NCBI GenBank assembly: GCA_965214035.1
Contig: OZ243932.1
Coordinates: 2,418,001-2,482,000 of the forward strand
DNA length: 64,000 bases
Direction: 5' to 3'
DNA from: JAJDYQ01 sp965214035
Lineage (GTDB): Bacteria > Pseudomonadota > Gammaproteobacteria > JAJDYQ01
This document shows, one piece after another, positions 51,117 through 60,133 of the stretch. Each line of letters opens with the position of its first letter. The first letter of the stretch is position 1. Below the pieces are notes generated by a model that was given only the letters and a program-made list of their open reading frames with translations, did not search any database and was not told the origin of the DNA. Both the position numbers and the translations under genes were made by a program.

Positions 51117-52061
51117 TTAACCAAGAGCCAGCCTGTCTCCAAACTCGCCCTTGTAGCGCATGCTGAGCACCTGCCTTGATGGCCTGTGATTCTGGGCACC
51201 TCTGTGTTCTACCTTGATACCTCCCATCAGCGAAGCAATTCGTCCGGTTGTCTCCCAGTCCAGATGATTTAAAAGTCCATACAGTAGCCCTCCGCGATAG
51301 GCATCACCGCATCCAGTCGGGTCCTTGATCTCTGCCACCCTGATATTGGGGATGCAAATTTCGGCATCGTTGTTGTAAATGACCGAACCTTGCGCACCTC
51401 TGGTCACGATCAGTGCATCGACCTGAGTGGCAATTTCTCTGGTTGAATAGCCGGTACGTTCCTGCATCAGTTGTGACTCATAGTCATTGACCGCAATCCA
51501 TGTTGCCTGCCGGATAAATGTCTTGAGTTCTTCCCCGTCAAACATCGGCATTCCTTGGCCGGGATCAAATATGAATGGTATTCCCGCATCGGCAAACTGC
51601 TGCGCATGTTCAATCATGCCCTGACGCCCATCGGGCGAAACGATGCCTATTCTGATACCGGCATCACGGGGTATTTCATTCATATGGGACTGATTCATGG
51701 CACCCGGATGGAAGGCTGTTATCTGGTTATCGTCTTCATCCGTGGTGATAAATGCCTGACCAGTATAATTATTCTCAATCACCTTCAGATATCGCCGGCC
51801 TATACCGTGGTCATCCATCCACTTTGCATAAGGTCCGAAATCATGACCGACCGTCCCCATCGGTAGTGCGTCATCATCACACAGCAGGCTGAGGTTATAC
51901 GCGATGTTTCCTGCACAGCCACCAAACTCCTTTCTCATGTCCGGGACAAGAAAAGACACATTCAGCATATGGACCCTGTCGGGCAGAATGTGGTTTTTGA
52001 ATTTATCGTGAAACACCATAATGGTGTCATAGGCAAAGGAACCACAAATCAGTGTGGACAT
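51117..52061 (-). CDS. PfkB-family carbohydrate/adenosine-type kinase
   Basis: A 314-residue ribokinase-superfamily protein: LICGSFAYDTIMVF at the N-terminus, EFGGCAGNIAYNLSLL (signature 1), the phosphate region DALIVTRGAQGSVIY and the catalytic-base motif IKDPTGCGDAYRGGLLYGLL. The GGCAGN signature and DPTGCGDAYR resemble bacterial adenosine/inosine-type kinases more than fructokinases, but I cannot fix the substrate. It overlaps the following dgkA start by 13 bp on the same strand. Confidence 0.88.
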   Translation of the reverse strand: MSTLICGSFAYDTIMVFHDKFKNHILPDRVHMLNVSFLVPDMRKEFGGCAGNIAYNLSLLCDDDALPMGTVGHDFGPYAKWMDDHGIGRRYLKVIENNYTGQAFITTDEDDNQITAFHPGAMNQSHMNEIPRDAGIRIGIVSPDGRQGMIEHAQQFADAGIPFIFDPGQGMPMFDGEELKTFIRQATWIAVNDYESQLMQERTGYSTREIATQVDALIVTRGAQGSVIYNNDAEICIPNIRVAEIKDPTGCGDAYRGGLLYGLLNHLDWETTGRIASLMGGIKVEHRGAQNHRPSRQVLSMRYKGEFGDRLALG

Positions 52062-52450
52062 GGAGAACCTGAGAATATTCTGGAAGTTGTGGGATAAAGA
52101 ATTATAAGCCAGATGGATACGACCAGTATCAATGAGATGAATACAGCAGCGGCACCCATATCTTTGGCACGCCCCGCCAGTTCATGGTATTCGCCTCCAA
52201 TCCGGTCAACAATGGCCTCCAGCGCTGAATTAAGCAGTTCAATGATCAGCACCAGCAGAACCACAGCAACAAGCAGTGCCTTTTCCAACGGGTCGGCCCC
52301 CAGATAAATTCCTGCCGGAATCATAAAAGCTGCCAGTAATAGCTCTTGCCGGAAGGAGGCTTCGTTTTTGAAGGCAGCCTTTAGCCCCAGTAAAGCATAG
52401 CCAAAGGCATGAATAATGCGGGTAGCGCCTGTCTTGCCTGGCTTGGGCAC
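52049..52450 (-). CDS. dgkA: Diacylglycerol kinase
   Basis: Small trimeric inner-membrane kinase that recycles diacylglycerol to phosphatidate. The 133-residue protein has three membrane helices and the family motifs NEASFRQELLLAAFMIPAGI, the catalytic ELLNSALEAIVDRIGGEYHE and AKDMGAAAVFISLILVV. Length is slightly above E. coli DgkA (122). It follows gcvPB by 8 bp and overlaps the PfkB gene. Confidence 0.95.
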   Translation of the reverse strand: MPKPGKTGATRIIHAFGYALLGLKAAFKNEASFRQELLLAAFMIPAGIYLGADPLEKALLVAVVLLVLIIELLNSALEAIVDRIGGEYHELAGRAKDMGAAAVFISLILVVSIWLIILYPTTSRIFSGSPCPH

Positions 52451-52458
52451 TGTTTTGT

Positions 52459-53940
52459 TTATGCAACTTTATTATCGGCCTGTTCGTCAATCTGGTCCGG
52501 GCTCCAGATCAGGTTGAGTTCCCGGGCGGCTTTGACATCATCCACACGTCTCAGTGGCGTGCTCACTGGTGCTGTCTTTAGTGTTTCGACATTCGTGCGG
52601 GCCTCTTCGTCGATCAGCCGCATGGCATTAGCGAAATCATCAAGGGTATCCTTGTCTTCTGTCTCTGTGGGTTCAATAAGCAGGCACTCTGGTACCAGTA
52701 ATGGAAAATATGTTGTTGGTGCATGGTGCCCATAATCGAGTAACCGTTTGGCATAGTCCATTGCGGTAGCATCGTGTTCCTTTGTCTGACGTTTGAGGGT
52801 CACAATAAATTCATGTGTTGCCCGGCGACCATCAAATGCGAGGTCAAAGCCATTCTCTTTCATGCGCTGCATCAGGTAGTTGGCGTTCAGTGTGGCAAAC
52901 TCGGCAACACGTTGCATACCTTCCCTGCCAAGCATTCGAATATAAACATAGGCACGTAACAGAACACCGGCGTTTCCACCAAAGGCAGACAGCCGGCCTA
53001 TGGTATCCGGTATGTCATTTTCATCGGCCCAGCGGCATTCTTCTCCTTCTTTTACAACATGGGGAACCGGTAGATAGGGTTCCAGGCGTTCACCGACGCC
53101 AATAGCCGCTGCTCCCGGTCCGCCGCCGCCATGAGGAGTAGAAAAGGTTTTGTGCAGGTTCAGGTGAATGACATCAAACCCCATATCGCCGGGACGGGCC
53201 TTGCCGAGGATCGCATTCAGATTGGCACCATCGTAATAAAGCAGGCCACCTGCCTCGTGGATTGTTTTCGATATTTCCATAATCCGGCGCTCAAATACGC
53301 CAAGGGTTGAAGGGTTTGTCAACATCAGTCCGGCAGTTTGTGGCCCGACCATGGTCCGCAGCACCTCCAGATCAACATCACCCTTTTTATTCGTTGGAAT
53401 CTCTCTGACTTTCATGCCACACATGATCGCCGTCGCCGGGTTGGTGCCGTGTGCTGCATCCGGGACCAGTACTTCGGTACGATTATAGTCGCCGCGTGCC
53501 TGATGATATGCCCGTATCATGGACATGCCGGCGAACTCACCCTGAGCGCCTGCCATGCCGGCTAATGATATTTTCCGCATGCCGGTAACATCGGCCAGTA
53601 TTTCCTGTAGCTCATACAGGCAGCCCAGATATCCCTGAGAAACGCTATTCTGGCTTAGTGGGTGGCGCCCCAGAAAGCCCGGTAACATGGCCAGACTGTT
53701 ACATGCGCGCGGGTTGTATTTCATGGTGCAGGAACCCAAGGGATAGAATTGCGTGTCGATCGAATAATTCTTCTGCGATAGCTGTGTATAGTGGCGAACT
53801 GCCTGCAGTTCAGACACCTCTGGCAGCGTCGGCTTATCTTTGCGCAGCATGGATGTGGGAATATCGCCTGCTTCTATCTGGTTGGCAGGGGCCTGACCAC
53901 CGGCCTGACGGCCTGTAGATGACTTTTCAAATATCAGCAT
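52459..53940 (-). CDS. gcvPB: Glycine dehydrogenase (decarboxylating) subunit 2
   Basis: P-protein beta subunit of the glycine cleavage system; binds pyridoxal phosphate and decarboxylates glycine. The 493-residue protein shows YTQLSQKNYSIDTQFYPLGS, SCTMKYNPR, LAGMAGAQGEFAGMSMIRAY and the PLP-lysine site HLNLHKTFSTPHGGGGPGAA. The system uses the two-subunit form (PA plus PB), unlike the fused E. coli GcvP. A tpx gene separates it from gcvPA. Length is normal for the subunit. Confidence 0.97.
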   Translation of the reverse strand: MLIFEKSSTGRQAGGQAPANQIEAGDIPTSMLRKDKPTLPEVSELQAVRHYTQLSQKNYSIDTQFYPLGSCTMKYNPRACNSLAMLPGFLGRHPLSQNSVSQGYLGCLYELQEILADVTGMRKISLAGMAGAQGEFAGMSMIRAYHQARGDYNRTEVLVPDAAHGTNPATAIMCGMKVREIPTNKKGDVDLEVLRTMVGPQTAGLMLTNPSTLGVFERRIMEISKTIHEAGGLLYYDGANLNAILGKARPGDMGFDVIHLNLHKTFSTPHGGGGPGAAAIGVGERLEPYLPVPHVVKEGEECRWADENDIPDTIGRLSAFGGNAGVLLRAYVYIRMLGREGMQRVAEFATLNANYLMQRMKENGFDLAFDGRRATHEFIVTLKRQTKEHDATAMDYAKRLLDYGHHAPTTYFPLLVPECLLIEPTETEDKDTLDDFANAMRLIDEEARTNVETLKTAPVSTPLRRVDDVKAARELNLIWSPDQIDEQADNKVA

Positions 53941-53943
53941 GGT

Positions 53944-54471
53944 TTACTCTCCTGAATCATCGTTATCTTTCGTGTCAAGTGCGGCAAGGACCGCATCATA
54001 ATCTGGTTCATCAGCAATCTCCTTGACCAGCTGCGTGTAAATGACCCTGCCGCTGGAGTCCAGTGCCACTATGCCACGCGCGGTGATACCGGCCAGCGGA
54101 CCGTCTTCTATCAGTATGCCATAGTCTCTGGCGAAGTCCCGGGAGCGCATCATCGACAGGGGGATAATGTTTTCCAGACTTTCCGTGCTACAAAAGCGTC
54201 CCTGGGCAAAAGGCAGGTCCGCAGAAATAATGAGAATGATGGTATCCTTGTGTGCGGTGACCAATTCGTTAAATTTCCTGGTGGATGTCGCGCAGGTCGG
54301 TGTATCGAGGCTGGGGACGATATTCATTATGATTTTTTTTCCGGCAAAATCAGACAGCTTTTTGTTGGCGAGATCTCCATCCACCAGAAGGAAATCAGGA
54401 GCCTGATCGCCCGTTGTCGGCAAGTCGCCATTAGTGTGTAATTCATTTCCCTGTAGTGTAACTGTCGCCAT
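53944..54471 (-). CDS. tpx: Thiol peroxidase (Tpx)
   Basis: An atypical 2-Cys peroxiredoxin that reduces lipid and other hydroperoxides with thioredoxin. The 175-residue protein begins VTLQGNELHTNGDLPTTGDQ and has the peroxidatic Cys in IVPSLDTPTCATSTRKFNEL, the resolving Cys in PFAQGRFCSTESLENI, and DGPLAGITARGIVALDSSGR. All three active-site residues (Thr, Cys, Arg) fit. It lies inside the glycine cleavage operon, 3 bp before gcvPB and 66 bp after gcvPA. The C-terminal acidic tail (DTKDNDDSGE) is a small extension. Confidence 0.95.
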   Translation of the reverse strand: MATVTLQGNELHTNGDLPTTGDQAPDFLLVDGDLANKKLSDFAGKKIIMNIVPSLDTPTCATSTRKFNELVTAHKDTIILIISADLPFAQGRFCSTESLENIIPLSMMRSRDFARDYGILIEDGPLAGITARGIVALDSSGRVIYTQLVKEIADEPDYDAVLAALDTKDNDDSGE

Positions 54472-54537
54472 ATTTTCTCTCCATTCAAATCAATTGAATC
54501 CGGTGGTTAAGTCTTGAATTGCCTGTTCACAAACGCT

Positions 54538-55938
54538 CTATGACAGCTTGGGTTTGACCGGGCAGGGCACCTCCGATTGCAACCGGATAACCCGTTCAAG
54601 CAATTCAACATATCTCTTGATGTCTGCATTGGTTTTCGTTTCTGTGGCACATACCAGCAGACACCCTTTCAGGTCGGGATACTCATCTGATAAATCATAA
54701 CCCGCCTGAATGCCATGAGCCGACATGCTGCGCAGTACGCCAGAGATTTCACAGTCCAGTTCCAGCACGACTTCGTGAAAAGCCGGGCCACTGAATCTTA
54801 CACGCACGCCGGAAATGTTCTGTAATTCGGCAACCAGTTTGCGCTGATTGCCATGGCAGGCAGAGGCTACCTGTTGCAGCCCTTTTGCCCCCATGATTGA
54901 CATATAGATCGTCGAGGCGGTCACTACAAGCCCCTGATTGGTGCAGATGTTGGAAGTGGCCTTGGAGCGTCGAATGTGCTGCTCTCTTGCCTGCAATGTA
55001 AGCGCATAGCCTGGTTTGCCGTCCATATCTACGGTTTTGCCAACTATCCTGCCGGGCATTTGGCGGACTATGGCCTGCCGGCAGGTCATAAAGCCGTAAT
55101 AGGGTCCGCCGGAAGAAAGTGGCGCACCGAGAGGCTGCCCTTCACCACAGGCAATATCAGCACCCTGTTTCCCCCATTGTCCCGGCGGTTTCAGCAGAGA
55201 CATGGCCAGCGGATTGACTACGGCAATCACCATTGATTGATTGGCATGTGCCCAGTCGGTAATCTGATCCGCAGCTTCCAGTTGCCCGAAAAAATTGGGC
55301 TGATTGATAACTACGGCCGTGTTATCTTGATTCTGCCACGGTTCCAGTGTCGCCATATCAATAAGCCCTGTTTTCGGATTAAACGGGATTTCAACCAGTT
55401 CAATGCCCTGTCGATGTGTCAGCGTATGCACCACTTTGCGATAGATCGGATGCAGGGCACCCGGAACAAGAACTCTGCGGGAAGAAGACTTGCGGTTCAC
55501 CCTGACGGACATAAGTATGGCTTCGGCCAGCGCGGTCGCCCCATCGTACAGAGAGGCGTTGGATACCTCCATGCCCATGAGCGAGGCAATCATTGTTTGA
55601 TATTCATAGAGCAACTGCAATGTGCCCTGACTTGCTTCGGCCTGATAGGGCGTATAGGCGCTGTAGAATTCGCCGCGTGTAGTTATCTGCCATACCGCAG
55701 CCGGGATATGGTGTTCATAGGCACCGGCACCGATAAAGTTTAGTGCCCCCCCATCCTGTGTGGCTCGCTCACGCATAATGCGCGAGATTTCCATTTCGCT
55801 AATGCCAGGTGGTGCCTTTTTCAGTCCGTCTATACGGAGGTCGGCCGGGATTTCATCAAATAGTTCATCAATGCTGCCAGCACCAATGACTTCAAGCATC
55901 TGACGGACATCTTCTTCAGTATGTGGAATAAAGGGCAT
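54538..55938 (-). CDS. gcvPA: Glycine dehydrogenase (decarboxylating) subunit 1
   Basis: P-protein alpha subunit. I start at ATG 55938 (MPFIPHTEEDVRQMLEVIGA), the conserved N-terminus. The 466-residue product has FIGAGAYEHHIPAAVWQITT, GEFYSAYTPYQAEASQGTLQ, ASLYDGATALAEAILMSVR and ALTLQAREQHIRRSKATSNI. It pairs with GcvPB to give the full P-protein. Gene order on this strand is gcvT, gcvH, gcvPA, tpx, gcvPB, all pointing the same way. Confidence 0.97.
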   Translation of the reverse strand: MPFIPHTEEDVRQMLEVIGAGSIDELFDEIPADLRIDGLKKAPPGISEMEISRIMRERATQDGGALNFIGAGAYEHHIPAAVWQITTRGEFYSAYTPYQAEASQGTLQLLYEYQTMIASLMGMEVSNASLYDGATALAEAILMSVRVNRKSSSRRVLVPGALHPIYRKVVHTLTHRQGIELVEIPFNPKTGLIDMATLEPWQNQDNTAVVINQPNFFGQLEAADQITDWAHANQSMVIAVVNPLAMSLLKPPGQWGKQGADIACGEGQPLGAPLSSGGPYYGFMTCRQAIVRQMPGRIVGKTVDMDGKPGYALTLQAREQHIRRSKATSNICTNQGLVVTASTIYMSIMGAKGLQQVASACHGNQRKLVAELQNISGVRVRFSGPAFHEVVLELDCEISGVLRSMSAHGIQAGYDLSDEYPDLKGCLLVCATETKTNADIKRYVELLERVIRLQSEVPCPVKPKLS

Positions 55939-55970
55939 ATCAGTTTTATCCTTGGGTAGCCGTAACGGCG

Positions 55971-56360
55971 TTACTCTTCCTCGCAAAATGCCTCATAGGC
56001 TTGCGCATTCATCAATCCTCCGAGCGCATCGGCATCGTCAACACGCATCTGGAATATCCATCCCTCTCCATAGGGATCGTCGTTGATCAGTTCCGGGCTA
56101 TCGGCCAGATTGCTATTGCCGGCCACAATCTCGCCAGCGGCCGGACTGTATATATCAGAGGCCGATTTAACGGACTCAACAACGGAACAGGCCTCTTCAG
56201 CGTCCAGTCTGGTGCCTGTTTGAGGCGTTTCAACAAAGACCATATCACCCAGCGCTGCTTGTGCATGGTCAGTGATACCAACAATGATCACATTGCCATC
56301 TTCAACTCTGACCCACTCGTGACTTTTGCTGTACTTCAAGTTATCAGGAATTTTACTCAT
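55971..56360 (-). CDS. gcvH: Glycine cleavage system H protein
   Basis: Lipoyl carrier shuttling the aminomethyl group between P, T and L proteins. The ATG at 56360 gives 129 residues with KYSKSHEWVRVEDGNVIIVG, GDMVFVETPQTGTRL and the lipoylated Lys in VVESVKSASDIYSPAAGEIV, followed by LINDDPYGEGWIFQMRV. Length and motifs are standard. It lies 15 bp after gcvT. Confidence 0.97.
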   Translation of the reverse strand: MSKIPDNLKYSKSHEWVRVEDGNVIIVGITDHAQAALGDMVFVETPQTGTRLDAEEACSVVESVKSASDIYSPAAGEIVAGNSNLADSPELINDDPYGEGWIFQMRVDDADALGGLMNAQAYEAFCEEE

Positions 56361-56375
56361 TATCAATCTCCAGAA

Positions 56376-57461
56376 TTACAGTTCGATACAGGTTTTGCCA
56401 TTTCTGACAAATGGCAGTTTAACAACTCTTGCTTTCAAGCGTTTATCTCTTACCTCAACATCACAGGTTTCATTGTCCCCCTTCGGGATTCGTGCAAAGC
56501 CGATGGAACGGTTAAGTGTGGGAGAAAATCCGCCGCTGGTCAGCTCGCCTGAACCCTCCGCAGTGATTACCTTTTGATGGGTGCGCATCACTCCCTTGTC
56601 TTCCAGCAGCACGCCGACAAAACGCATTTTAATATTATCGGCCTTTTGCTGCTCAAGTGCTTTGCGACCGATAAAGTCACGTTCTGTCGGTTCCCAGGCA
56701 ATAGTCCAGCCCAGCCCTGATTCCAGAGGACTGGTTGACTCGTCCATGTCCTGACCATACAGATTCATGCCTGCTTCAAGGCGCAGGGTATCACGGGCCC
56801 CCAGACCGCAGGGTTTTACCCCTTCTTTGATCAGCGCATTCCAGAAGCCGGTGGCTTCGGTATCCGGCAGGGTGATTTCAAAACCGTCTTCGCCCGTATA
56901 GCCTGTACGTGCGATGAACCATTCCCCACAAAATGCGCCGACAAAGGGAGCCAGCGTATCAGCGGTTTGTCTGGCCTCTCCAGACATGGCCTGCATGGCT
57001 TTGGATCGTGCATTCGGTCCCTGGATGGCCATCATGGCAAGATCGTCACGCACCCGCATATCGACACCGTCGCCAAGCCGGGATTTGATCCAGGCCACAT
57101 CTTTTTCGGTAGTGCCGGCATTGACGACCATGCGGTAATGCTGTTCGTTAATAAAATAAACGATCAGGTCATCAATGACGCCGCCATCTGGCTGCAACAT
57201 ACAGCTATAAAGTGCCTTGCCTGATACTTTCAGTCTGGCGATATCATTAGCCAGCAGGTGGCGCAGAAACGCCTGTACCGAGTCCCCCCGCAGGTCAATG
57301 ACGGTCATGTGGGAAACATCGAACATGCCGGCATCCTGACGAACGGCATGATGTTCATCTTTTTGTGAACCATAGTGCAATGGCATATCCCAGCCGGCAA
57401 AGTCAACCATTTTGCCGCCAGCTTCACAATGAACCTGATTAAGTACTGTTTTTTGTGTCAT
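56376..57461 (-). CDS. gcvT: Glycine cleavage system T protein (aminomethyltransferase)
   Basis: Releases ammonia and passes the methylene group to tetrahydrofolate. The ATG at 57461 (MTQKTVLNQVHCEAGGKMVD) gives the normal 361 residues; the longer upstream frame is not conserved. Motifs are DFAGWDMPLHYGSQKDEHHA, AGMFDVSHMTVIDLRG, YTGEDGFEITLPDT and GLGARDTLRLEAGMNLYGQD. It begins the operon. The 212-bp leader up to ubiI was inspected for a glycine riboswitch and none was recognised. Confidence 0.97.
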   Translation of the reverse strand: MTQKTVLNQVHCEAGGKMVDFAGWDMPLHYGSQKDEHHAVRQDAGMFDVSHMTVIDLRGDSVQAFLRHLLANDIARLKVSGKALYSCMLQPDGGVIDDLIVYFINEQHYRMVVNAGTTEKDVAWIKSRLGDGVDMRVRDDLAMMAIQGPNARSKAMQAMSGEARQTADTLAPFVGAFCGEWFIARTGYTGEDGFEITLPDTEATGFWNALIKEGVKPCGLGARDTLRLEAGMNLYGQDMDESTSPLESGLGWTIAWEPTERDFIGRKALEQQKADNIKMRFVGVLLEDKGVMRTHQKVITAEGSGELTSGGFSPTLNRSIGFARIPKGDNETCDVEVRDKRLKARVVKLPFVRNGKTCIEL

Positions 57462-57673
57462 CCCCGCTTCCTGTGTGAGCATACTTTGAAACATTAAGGG
57501 AACCCTGATGAACCCCAAGGCTCTCTTAAAATTTATTCCGCATACGCCAATGCCCGATTAACTATGGCAGATGATGAAAATATTCCAAAACTATATCAGA
57601 CAAAAGGCTTTTTTCACAAAAGCACGATCAATTCCCCCAAAGTGACCTGTTAGACCTGTGCCGATCAATTGGT

Positions 57674-58894
57674 TCAGCATATCCGTCCTTTTATGGCCTT
57701 GCGCATGAAGACATTTTTGACCGGCGCAAGCCCATCGACGATGTTCAGCCCGGCATTGCGCAAATAGGCAAGTGCCGGTTGTTTATTGCTGAACAGGCGC
57801 TTAATCGCGTCGAATGATCCCTGCATCAGCCAGTTATCACCCTTGCGCGAACGCTCATAGGTCCGTAACACACGCCGGCTGCCGATGTCCTGCCTCTTTG
57901 CAATGGCTTCGGTTATCTGACGCGATAGCGCCGACACATCAAGCAGCCCCAGATTCAAACCCTGGCCTGCAAGCGGATGAACCGTATGCGCAGCATCAGC
58001 GACCAAGGCAACCCTGTTTGCAGTATAGCGGCTGGCATGAGTAAATTTCAATGGAAATCGGGCTCGCGCGCCCACTGTCCTGATTTGCCCAAGACGCCCT
58101 TCAAAATCAGTCATCAGGCATTCGGCAAACTGTTCTTTCGGCATATCGCATAGAAACCGTGCCCGTCGTTCCGGTACCGACCAGACGATGGAGCACCATG
58201 GTTTTTGCATGGGCAAAAAGGCCAGTGGTCCTTCCGGCAGAAAGCGCTGCCAGGCCGTATCCGCATGGTCGATTTCAGTTTCCACAGTAGTAACCACAGC
58301 CTGTTGGTGATAAGGCCAGCAGATGGCATCAATATCGGCCAGCCGCCTGACAGGGGACTGTGTGCCATCCGCACCCACCAGTAATCGTGTGCCAGGACTA
58401 TCACCTGAACTCAAATGCAGGCGCAACTCTGCGTCGGCTTCCTCATAACTCTCAAGTTCGATATTGCCTCTCATCTCGATCATGGGTTCCGCACTGGCAG
58501 CCCTTGTCAGCCAGCCGTGCAGCACTCTGCCTTCGATAATATATCCGAGAAGCGGCAGATCTGTCTCGGCTGCATCAAAATGTATCTGGCCATGTCCGCC
58601 CGCATCCCAGACATACATCTGATCATAGGAAAAGACACGCGCAGAGTCATCTCCGGGCCACACGGCAATGCTTTCCAGCCACTTTTTACCGGCATGATTC
58701 AGTGCAAATACCCGGTTATCAAAGTCATTGACGGAACGGGGCCGGATATCAAACTCCGGGCGAAACTCCGGCATGTTCTTGTCCAACAGCAACACGGATG
58801 GCTTGTATGCTGCTTCCCTTCGTACCAGTGACAGTGCCAAGGCCAGTCCTGAGATGCCCGCACCATGAATGACGATATCGTATGACTTATCCAT
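57674..58894 (-). CDS. ubiI: Ubiquinone-biosynthesis FAD hydroxylase (UbiI/VisC-type)
   Basis: UbiH/COQ6-family flavin monooxygenase hydroxylating the ubiquinone ring. The start is taken at ATG 58894 because AGGA lies at good distance; an ATG two codons upstream is too close to it. The 406-residue protein has the FAD loop IVIHGAGISGLALALSLVRR, LLVGADGTQSPVRRLA and VALVADAAHTVHPLAGQGLN. Its start overlaps the ubiH end by 8 bp, giving the E. coli order pepP-ubiH-ubiI. UbiI (C5) is favoured by this position; UbiF (C6) is not excluded. Confidence 0.9.
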   Translation of the reverse strand: MDKSYDIVIHGAGISGLALALSLVRREAAYKPSVLLLDKNMPEFRPEFDIRPRSVNDFDNRVFALNHAGKKWLESIAVWPGDDSARVFSYDQMYVWDAGGHGQIHFDAAETDLPLLGYIIEGRVLHGWLTRAASAEPMIEMRGNIELESYEEADAELRLHLSSGDSPGTRLLVGADGTQSPVRRLADIDAICWPYHQQAVVTTVETEIDHADTAWQRFLPEGPLAFLPMQKPWCSIVWSVPERRARFLCDMPKEQFAECLMTDFEGRLGQIRTVGARARFPLKFTHASRYTANRVALVADAAHTVHPLAGQGLNLGLLDVSALSRQITEAIAKRQDIGSRRVLRTYERSRKGDNWLMQGSFDAIKRLFSNKQPALAYLRNAGLNIVDGLAPVKNVFMRKAIKGRIC

Positions 58895-60128
58895 GCGCAT
58901 TTCCTGCTGCAGCAGGAACGCCACGCATCAATGCGGCCTGCCTGCCCAGCCGCCCGGTAACTGCCCGTGCAAACAGACTCCGCAAGCCAGGCAGATAACG
59001 CAATGCCAGTAATCCCTGCTGGCGCAGCAGGGCTGATGGCAACAGTGGATTCATAAATATTCGGATTAAGCCATCAGTGAAAGCCACCATGGTTCGCTCA
59101 TCCTGCTTTCGCCAGTCGGCATACTCCTGCAGCACCGACAGCGTACCGGGGTGCAGCCCTCTGGTGCGGGCCTTGTCCAGCGTTTCCAGCAAGGCCGCTA
59201 TATCACGCATACTGAGGTTAAAGCCCTGTGCGGCAACCGGGTGAATATAATGTGCCGCGTTGCCAATCAACACCAGTCGATTGCGAACCGCCTGACGGGA
59301 ACGCACCAGTGCCAGTGGAAAGCGGGACCGCTTGCCGACCATCGTTACACGGGATATATGGCGGCCGAAATTTTCCTGAATATAAGCCCCAAATTCCGTA
59401 TGGTTCAGGGTCATCAACCGGTCAGCCCCAGAATTGCTGACCGCACATACTGCGGCATATCCGGCCCCAGGCCGGGGCAGCAGGGCAATGGCACCATCTT
59501 CAATAAACCGCTCGTAAGCCAGCCCGGTATCTGGAGCCTGCACATCCAGATTGGCAATCAACGCACTCTGATTATATTCCCGGCGTTTCTGCCCGATATG
59601 AAACAGCCGGCGCATCTGTGAATCCGCACCATCGGCACCAACCAGCAAGTCAGCCATGATTGTCCGGGTCAGACCATCGGCCTCCAGCTCCAAAACGGCG
59701 GCCTCTTGCGTCGTACTGGCAGAGATGACAGCAGCCGGGGCGATCATCTCGATATTGTCTCGCTCAGAGATTGCCTCGTGCAGGACCCGACCTATTGTGC
59801 GTGCCGGCACGACATGACCCAGCGACGACAGTCCTTCATCTCTGGCATCCATCATTACCGAACCAAAATGACCGCGGGATGACACATGGATACGGGAAAC
59901 AGCAATGGCCTCCTCCGACATGGCTGACCAAAGCCCCAGCTCCCGCAGGGCAACCATCGTGCTGTGTGAAAGTCCGAAATGACGCTCATCAAACACCGGC
60001 TGGCAGTCTGCGCCGGTCGCTGTTTTTTCGATTAACGCCACTGAAAAGCCGAGTTCGGACAAACCACAGGCCAGACTGCCGCCTACGGCCCCCGCCCCGA
60101 CGATTGCTATATCAAACCGGTTTTGCAC
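58887..60128 (-). CDS. ubiH: 2-octaprenyl-6-methoxyphenyl hydroxylase (UbiH)
   Basis: Flavin monooxygenase of ubiquinone synthesis. The 413-residue protein shows the FAD-binding IAIVGAGAVGGSLACGLSEL, RHFGLSHSTMVALRELGLW, LLVGADGADSQMRRLFHIG and LVLIGNAAHYIHPVAAQGFN, with GNAAH typical of UbiH. It follows pepP by 5 bp, as in enterobacteria, and precedes ubiI. Paralogous to ubiI by duplication. Confidence 0.95.
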   Translation of the reverse strand: MQNRFDIAIVGAGAVGGSLACGLSELGFSVALIEKTATGADCQPVFDERHFGLSHSTMVALRELGLWSAMSEEAIAVSRIHVSSRGHFGSVMMDARDEGLSSLGHVVPARTIGRVLHEAISERDNIEMIAPAAVISASTTQEAAVLELEADGLTRTIMADLLVGADGADSQMRRLFHIGQKRREYNQSALIANLDVQAPDTGLAYERFIEDGAIALLPRPGAGYAAVCAVSNSGADRLMTLNHTEFGAYIQENFGRHISRVTMVGKRSRFPLALVRSRQAVRNRLVLIGNAAHYIHPVAAQGFNLSMRDIAALLETLDKARTRGLHPGTLSVLQEYADWRKQDERTMVAFTDGLIRIFMNPLLPSALLRQQGLLALRYLPGLRSLFARAVTGRLGRQAALMRGVPAAAGNAHG

Positions 60129-60133
60129 CAGGG

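Noticed and set aside
57598..57630. Terminator downstream of ubiI
   Set aside because: A six-bp A/T-rich stem with no T run in the right direction is too weak to call.
57462..57673. Glycine riboswitch ahead of gcvT
   Set aside because: The leader was read on the minus strand; the paired aptamer core motifs are not recognisable and no terminator-like expression platform is seen.
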